Source: Tragulus kanchil (taxonomy: Eukaryota > Chordata > Mammalia > Artiodactyla > Tragulidae). Taken from it: 64,000 bases of DNA. Below, in pieces: positions 58,808 through 64,000 of the stretch. The position numbers and the translations under genes are program-made. The number at the start of each line of letters is the position of its first letter. Position 1 is the stretch's first letter. The notes under the pieces are model-generated. The model made no database searches and had not been told where the DNA came from. It saw only the letters and a list, made by a program, of their open reading frames with translations. Location of the stretch: assembly GCA_022376925.1 (NCBI GenBank), contig JAIOJX010000024.1, positions 165,757,608 through 165,821,607 of the forward strand, read 5' to 3'.

Positions 58808-60967
58808 TAAGAACCTGCTATGCAAAAATGGGAATTTACAGGAGGCCAAGAGATGCTGAACTGCATTCCTGACTCTGGAGGGGAGGGCAGTTATTACTGG
58901 AAAACGGGTCCTGAGATCTCACACTATTCCTACCAGGAGGCAAGAAAGCCTCTCCTCTCTGCTGCTTCCCTGGTGGCGCCAGTTAGCTTCTTAGTAGGGT
59001 TCTAAGCAAGGAAACTAGAATCTACCTGAATTCATGAGAATAACAAAAGTACAAAATGTCCCTCCAAAACAAAACCAGTATCTCTGTTCTCTGCTGAAGG
59101 AGAACACTGGACACGTCCCAAAAGGACTGGCAATAGACGGTCAGTCCTCTTGCTGTGGTCAGAGCGCTCCCCGCAGGGACAAGGCCAGAGGGTGCGTTCA
59201 GATCACTGGCCCGGCAGCCCGGCAGCAGACCGCGGCGATCACTCCACACCTGACACAAGTCCCTGCTGCTGAGGCGGGGAGCTGAGGTGCCGAGTGAGAG
59301 ATGGCAGCATCGCACCGGGCAGATGGCAACGGCCCTAAGAGACACATGTGGACTGGAAGGACTCAGGCCCTCGGGATGATTTTCTTGCTTTTGGCATTCA
59401 GTTCTGAAAAAAGTTTTTCTCTTCCCATTCCTTTTGAGAAGAAATCCTTCATTGCCCCAAGCCACAAATTCAAGAAAAAGTATGCCTTGCTTGTTACAAT
59501 GAAGCATTGAAAGTTCCATAGTAAGAAAAGGGTTAGCCATTCTGAAAACTGGCCAGTGATTTGGCAATATTCTCTTTTGGACTGTTCCACTGTGATGGGA
59601 TATGGCCTAACAATTGGCAGAAAGAAAATAAACACACTGTTGTTGGACTTGACTCTGACCACAAAATCTTCAGCGACTCAATTGTCAACAATTCTTTGGA
59701 CAAGCTCCTGCTCAACAAGAATCTCTGCTAGTAGCTAGCAAATAGACATATCTCCTCTAAAGATAAAGATGGCAAACTTGCTTATGCTTCAAAGGGTTCT
59801 TAGTAGGTGATCTGAAAGAATAATAATCCACACTATCAAACAAAAAAAATCTCCCTCTTTTAAAAGATAAAAAGATGCAAACTTGCTTATGTAAATTTAA
59901 ACAGTAAGCAGGCCAAGACCAAAAAAATTTTGCCCTAAGAACCTGCTATGCAAATGGGGATTTACAGGAGGCCAAGAGATGCTGAACTGCATTCCTGACT
60001 CTGGAGGGGAGGGCAGTTATTACTGGAAAACGGGTCCTGAGATCTCACACTATTCCTACCAGGAGGCAAGAAAGCCTCTCCTCTCTGCTGCTTCCCTGGT
60101 GGCGCCAGTTAGCTTCTTAGTAGGGTTCTAAGCAAGGAAACTAGAATCTACCTGAATTCATGAGAATAACAAAAGTACAAAATGTCCCTCCAAAACAAAA
60201 CCAGTATCTCTGTTCTCTGCTGAAGGAGAACACTGGACACGTCCCAAAAGGACTGGCAATAGACGGTCAGTCCTCTTGCTGTGGTCAGAGCGCTCCCCGC
60301 AGGGACAAGGCCAGAGGGTGCGTTCAGATCACTGGCCCGGCAGCCCGGCAGCAGACCGCGGCGATCACTCCACACCTGACACAAGTCCCTGCTGCTGAGG
60401 CGGGGAGCTGAGGTGCCGAGTGAGAGATGGCAGCATCGCACCGGGCAGATGGCAACGGCCCTAAGAGACACATGTGGACTGGAAGGACTCAGGCCCTCGG
60501 GATGATTTTCTTGCTTTTGGCATTCAGTTCTGAAAAAAGTTTTTCTCTTCCCATTCCTTTTGAGAAGAAATCCTTCATTGCCCCAAGCCACAAATTCAAG
60601 AAAAAGTATGCCTTGCTTGTTACAATGAAGCATTGAAAGTTCCATAGTAAGAAAAGGGTTAGCCATTCTGAAAACTGGCCAGTGATTTGGCAATATTCTC
60701 TTTTGGACTGTTCCACTGTGATGGGATATGGCCTAACAATTGGCAGAAAGAAAATAAACACACTGTTGTTGGACTTGACTCTGACCACAAAATCTTCAGC
60801 GACTCAATTGTCAACAATTCTTTGGACAAGCTCCTGCTCAACAAGAATCTCTGCTAGTAGCTAGCAAATAGACATATCTCCTCTAAAGATAAAGATGGCA
60901 AACTTGCTTATGCTTCAAAGGGTTCTTAGTAGGTGATCTGAAAGAATAATAATTCACACTATCAAAC
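58808..60967. repeat. Tandem duplication 20 (offset about 1126)
   Basis: Copies at 58808-59841 and 59936-60967. The 94-base spacer repeats AAACTTGCTTATG from the upstream flank, a stutter-like error. It doubles the GC-rich patch. Confidence 0.93.
59127..59512. other. GC-rich patch of unknown identity (first copy)
   Basis: 59150-59370 has many CpG pairs (GCGCTCCCCGC, CCGCGGCG, GGCGGGG, CATCGCACCGGG), unlike the AT-rich intron around it. A 181-codon minus-strand frame (59022-59567) and a 69-codon plus-strand frame (59301-59510) overlap it; neither resembles a protein I know. It repeats at about 60253-60638. Confidence 0.5.
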
Positions 60968-61489
60968 TAAGAAATAAGAAAATCATGACAATCCCACAAT
61001 GACAAACATATTGATGGAGTTGAACCAAAATTGTAGAATTACAGACAAAATGGAGTCCTTTAGAACTGGTGACCAACATTTCCTTATGTAAGTTCGCAAT
61101 GTTTAAATTATGGAAGATTTAGAAATACAGGCTATTTGGAAATGTTAGCTATTCTTTGAAGATTTTAATATTAATAATAATTTTCCATTTTACAGTCTTC
61201 CTCTTTTTTTTAAAGGCTAATACCAGTGCCTGGCATTTAATAAGCGTTAATAACAACTGGTTGCCACAGGTGTATCTCTTATTTACTTTGCAAATTCTTG
61301 TCTAAACTGATCATCACTTTTATTTCTATGCCAACCCAGAGCATCTAATCATACATTTTACTTTGTGACTCAGTTGTATTACAGCTCACAGCTGATAGTT
61401 TTAGAGCTTTCAGAGACCCAGGTGAACTGAATAGGATGTAAGATGCCAGCTTTTAGATACATATGGGAAGGATTCTTTTTTCTAGAGTT
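60968..61489. other. No recognised element
   Basis: AT-rich intron 2 DNA, repeated at about 62070-62591. No exon seen. Confidence 0.45.
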
Positions 61490-61660
61490 TTCTATATCTC
61501 AGCCTTGACTAAATATTTTAATCAGCTGGGAAACGTAAAATACACTGATTCCAAGTTCCATCCACAAAATTCGCATTAAATTTATTTGGGGTGCAGCCTG
61601 GGCATCAGGAACTTTAACAACTCCCAGATAATTCTGATATGGCTCCAAAACAAAGGGGAT
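61490..61660 (+). mobile_element. MER5A DNA transposon (first copy)
   Basis: CTCAGCCTTGACTAAATATT, AATCAGCTGGGAAACGT, GGGGTGCAGCCTGGGCATCA and GGAACTTTAACAACTCCC match the hAT-Charlie element MER5A in order. Ancient non-autonomous relic. Confidence 0.82.
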
Positions 61661-62591
61661 CACAGTAGATTACTGGGGACACCCCTGCCCAGTTAAAGGA
61701 GGATCTGTGAAGGCAGGAAGAAACCATGATTTGGCAATAGTTCCATAGTAAGAAAAGGGTTAGCCATTCTGAAAACTGGCCAGTGATTTGGCAATATTCT
61801 CTTTTGGACTGTTCCACTGTGATGGGATATGGCCTAACAATTGGCAGAAAGAAAATAAACACACTGTTGTTGGACTTGACTCTGACCACAAAATCTTCAG
61901 CGACTCAATTGTCAACAATTCTTTGGACAAGCTCCTGCTCAACAAGAATCTCTGCTAGTAGCTAGCAAATAGACATATCTCCTCTAAAGATAAAGATGGC
62001 AAACTTGCTTATGCTTCAAAGGGTTCTTAGTAGGTGATCTGAAAGAATAATAATCCACACTATCAAACTAAGAAATAAGAAAATCATGACAATCCCACAA
62101 TGACAAACATATTGATGGAGTTGAACCAAAATTGTAGAATTACAGACAAAATGGAGTCCTTTAGAACTGGTGACCAACATTTCCTTATGTAAGTTCGCAA
62201 TGTTTAAATTATGGAAGATTTAGAAATACAGGCTATTTGGAAATGTTAGCTATTCTTTGAAGATTTTAATATTAATAATAATTTTCCATTTTACAGTCTT
62301 CCTCTTTTTTTTAAAGGCTAATACCAGTGCCTGGCATTTAATAAGTGTTAATAACAACTGGTTGCCACAGGTGTATCTCTTATTTACTTTGCAAATTCTT
62401 GTCTAAACTGATCATCACTTTTATTTCTATGCCAACCCAGAGCATCTAATCATACATTTTACTTTGTGACTCAGTTGTATTACAGCTCACAGCTGATAGT
62501 TTTAGAGCTTTCAGAGACCCAGGTGAACTGAATAGGATGTAAGATGCCAGCTTTTAGATACATATGGGAAGGATTCTTTTTTCTAGAGTTT

Positions 62592-62900
62592 TCTATATCT
62601 CAGCCTTGACTAAATATTTTAATCAGCTGGGAAACGTAAAATACACTGATTCCAAGTTCCATCCACAAAATTCGCATTAAATTTATTTGGGGTGCAGCCT
62701 GGGCATCAGGAACTTTAACAACTCCCCAGATAATTCTGATATGGCTCCAAAACAAAGGGGATCACAGTAGATTACTGGGGACACCCCTGCCCAGTTAAAG
62801 GAGGATCTGTGAAGGCAGGAAGAACCCAGGCATCCATTTCCATGTAAAGCTCTCCGGTGATTCTAACTTGAAGGCAGGCTTGAAAGTCACCACTTAAGGA
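62592..62900 (+). mobile_element. MER5A (second copy) and adjacent MER5-like end
   Basis: 62592-62762 copies the first MER5A. 62848-62900 (AGCTCTCCGGTGATTCTAAC, TTGAAGGCAGGC) looks like another MER5 3' end just downstream. Confidence 0.65.
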
Positions 62901-64000
62901 GGCAAGGCTTCTAACCCAGCAGGATACCCCCGGGTGTCTGGAACCTTGGACGGCTCCAGAAGTTCACCTCTACCTGGAGGATTTTGAAACGGGCCCATCA
63001 GGAATGAATCTCTGGATTCCATCAGGGAAGTTCTTCTGGGTCCATTCAACCTTTACGACAAACCTCGGTGGCTCCAACACTGGGTGAACTGGGTTGGAAA
63101 TACATGTAACGACAGCTCTCTAGCTCTGTTTAAGAAGGTATCTTTGATGAACGAGTTCGTTGCTGTGAAAAATAGGCCCCGTGCCACAGTTTCACGGTAA
63201 CAGGCAGGTCTGATTCCCTTCTGACGCTTCCCAGTGGCGGTGCACTGGGGACCAGGAGTAAAGGCATCAACGCCAGCTTACAAGGCACTGAAATTAGCCA
63301 CTTATGAACCCAGATGGCCCCAGTTAGCATTTCACTTCCTGGGGCCACCCCACAAAAGCAGTGATTTAAAGAGACAAGCTCCAATCTAAAAAAGATTAAT
63401 CAAAAGACACGCTCCAGTCTAGAAAATCCAAGAGGAAAGAAACTACACGTCTAGAGGGTCTGTCCAGATGAGGGAAAGGCTATGAACCTTTACTTGTTCT
63501 GTTGGCAAGCTGGAGATGCAAGCAAAGCTTTCTGTATTTTCTACAGTTCCTAGCTTTTTCCCTCTGCATCCAAGGTTTCATTGTGGCACAGTGACTTCTT
63601 TTACATCACTACTGGAATAGGACGTGTCTATGTTTTAATTTCACATATGGCATATGGCAGAAGAGGAAGGAATTGCATACACCTAAGTAATGTGGAGAAA
63701 AAAATAAATGAAATGGCTTCCATATGAATTCCTACTTTTTCTAAACTATATCCAATCTTTCTTTCTCAAAAAAGTACTATGGTGTGATTAACATGCAAAA
63801 AGTTGTAATTATTTAATGTATGCAACTTGATGAATTTAGAGATAAGTATACATCATCATAATCTATGCCATAAATGTACTTATCACTTCCAAAACTTTTC
63901 TCCTGACCGTTTTTTTGTCATTATTAATACTAGTAGTAGTCATAAAAGTACTTAATACAAGATCTCTCTTAGCAAATATCTCAGTATACACTACAGCACT
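62901..64000. other. No recognised element, FGF7 intron 2
   Basis: Duplication-free end of the window. An 84-codon minus-strand frame (63130-63384) has no recognisable family. No FGF7 exon 3 is visible. Confidence 0.5.

Larger units (their letters stand above)
56852..59127. repeat. Tandem duplication 19 (offset about 1133)
   Basis: Copies at 56852-57994 and 57996-59127. It overlaps the end of duplication 18. One antisense Bov-tA is in each copy. Confidence 0.94.
60639..62824. repeat. Tandem duplication 21 (offset 1101)
   Basis: Copies at 60639-61722 and 61740-62824. It overlaps duplication 20, so GTTCCATAGTAAG onward occurs three times (59513, 60639, 61740). A MER5A copy is inside. Confidence 0.93.
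52892..64000 (+). other. FGF7: FGF7 intron 2 (5' part, runs off the window)
   Basis: It begins with GTAAGT. It contains Bov-tA, MIR and MER5A pieces and four tandem assembly-like duplications (54.7-62.8 kb), so its apparent length is inflated by about 4.5 kb. I looked for the next coding exon (the IMEIRTVAVG segment) and did not see it. From 52898 to 54330 I see no recognisable element except a weak MIR-like stretch at 53865-53920. Confidence 0.8.

Noticed and set aside
59022..59567. 181-codon minus-strand open frame (repeated at 60148-60693)
   Set aside because: Produced by a GC-rich patch; no domain, no splice sites and no conservation evidence. Kept only as an unexplained patch.
1..62824. 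The repeated 1.1 kb tandem units as a new amplification or mobile system
   Set aside because: Units share no sequence with each other, no ends and no coding content; only their size is constant. An assembly cause fits better.
1..64000. CRISPR array, operons or insertion sequences
   Set aside because: No short regularly spaced direct repeats with unique spacers, and the content is plainly mammalian.

Overview
This is nuclear DNA from a ruminant mammal, most likely a bovid. The evidence is many Bov-tA and CHR-type tRNA-Glu-derived SINEs, BovB (RTE) LINE pieces, several layers of old and younger L1, ancient L2/MIR/MER5A relics, and one recognisable single-copy gene. There is no bacterial, plasmid or phage content, and almost all open frames longer than 60 codons are chance frames in repeats.

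The only protein-coding gene I can support is FGF7 (keratinocyte growth factor), plus strand. A CCAAT/TATA-like promoter (about 51480-51525) is followed by a CA-rich 5'UTR exon 1 (about 51548-51754), a 583-bp intron with GT-AG ends, and exon 2 (52338-52891), which carries the rest of the 5'UTR and the first 95 codons plus one base. Intron 2 then runs to the right edge of the window; the remaining coding exons are not here. The 5'UTR carries four short upstream ORFs, the last of which stops on top of the main start codon (TAATG).

The rest is repeats. 0-9 kb: L1ME-like tail, antisense L1 5'UTR, MIR and Bov-tA. 10-20 kb: Bov-tA, L1 3' ends and BovB scraps. 21-27 kb: antisense CHR SINEs and an antisense L1 ORF2 3' end. 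28-37 kb: an old sense L1, interrupted by a CHR SINE with an L1 tail and then by antisense BovB. 40-47 kb: BovB 3' end, L2 and CHR. 47-51 kb: L1ME tail, a 60-bp-arm inverted repeat, Bov-tA, BovB and MIR. 53-64 kb: FGF7 intron 2 with Bov-tA, MIR and MER5A.

The dominant structural signal is not biological in appearance: 21 separate places where about 1.05-1.2 kb of sequence is repeated immediately in tandem at near identity, with short garbled junctions, whatever the underlying sequence is (unique DNA, SINE, LINE). This looks like uncollapsed contig-end overlap from assembly. If each pair is collapsed, the real locus is about 40 kb, not 64 kb. The FGF7 promoter and both visible exons lie in the longest duplication-free stretch (47.75-54.73 kb).
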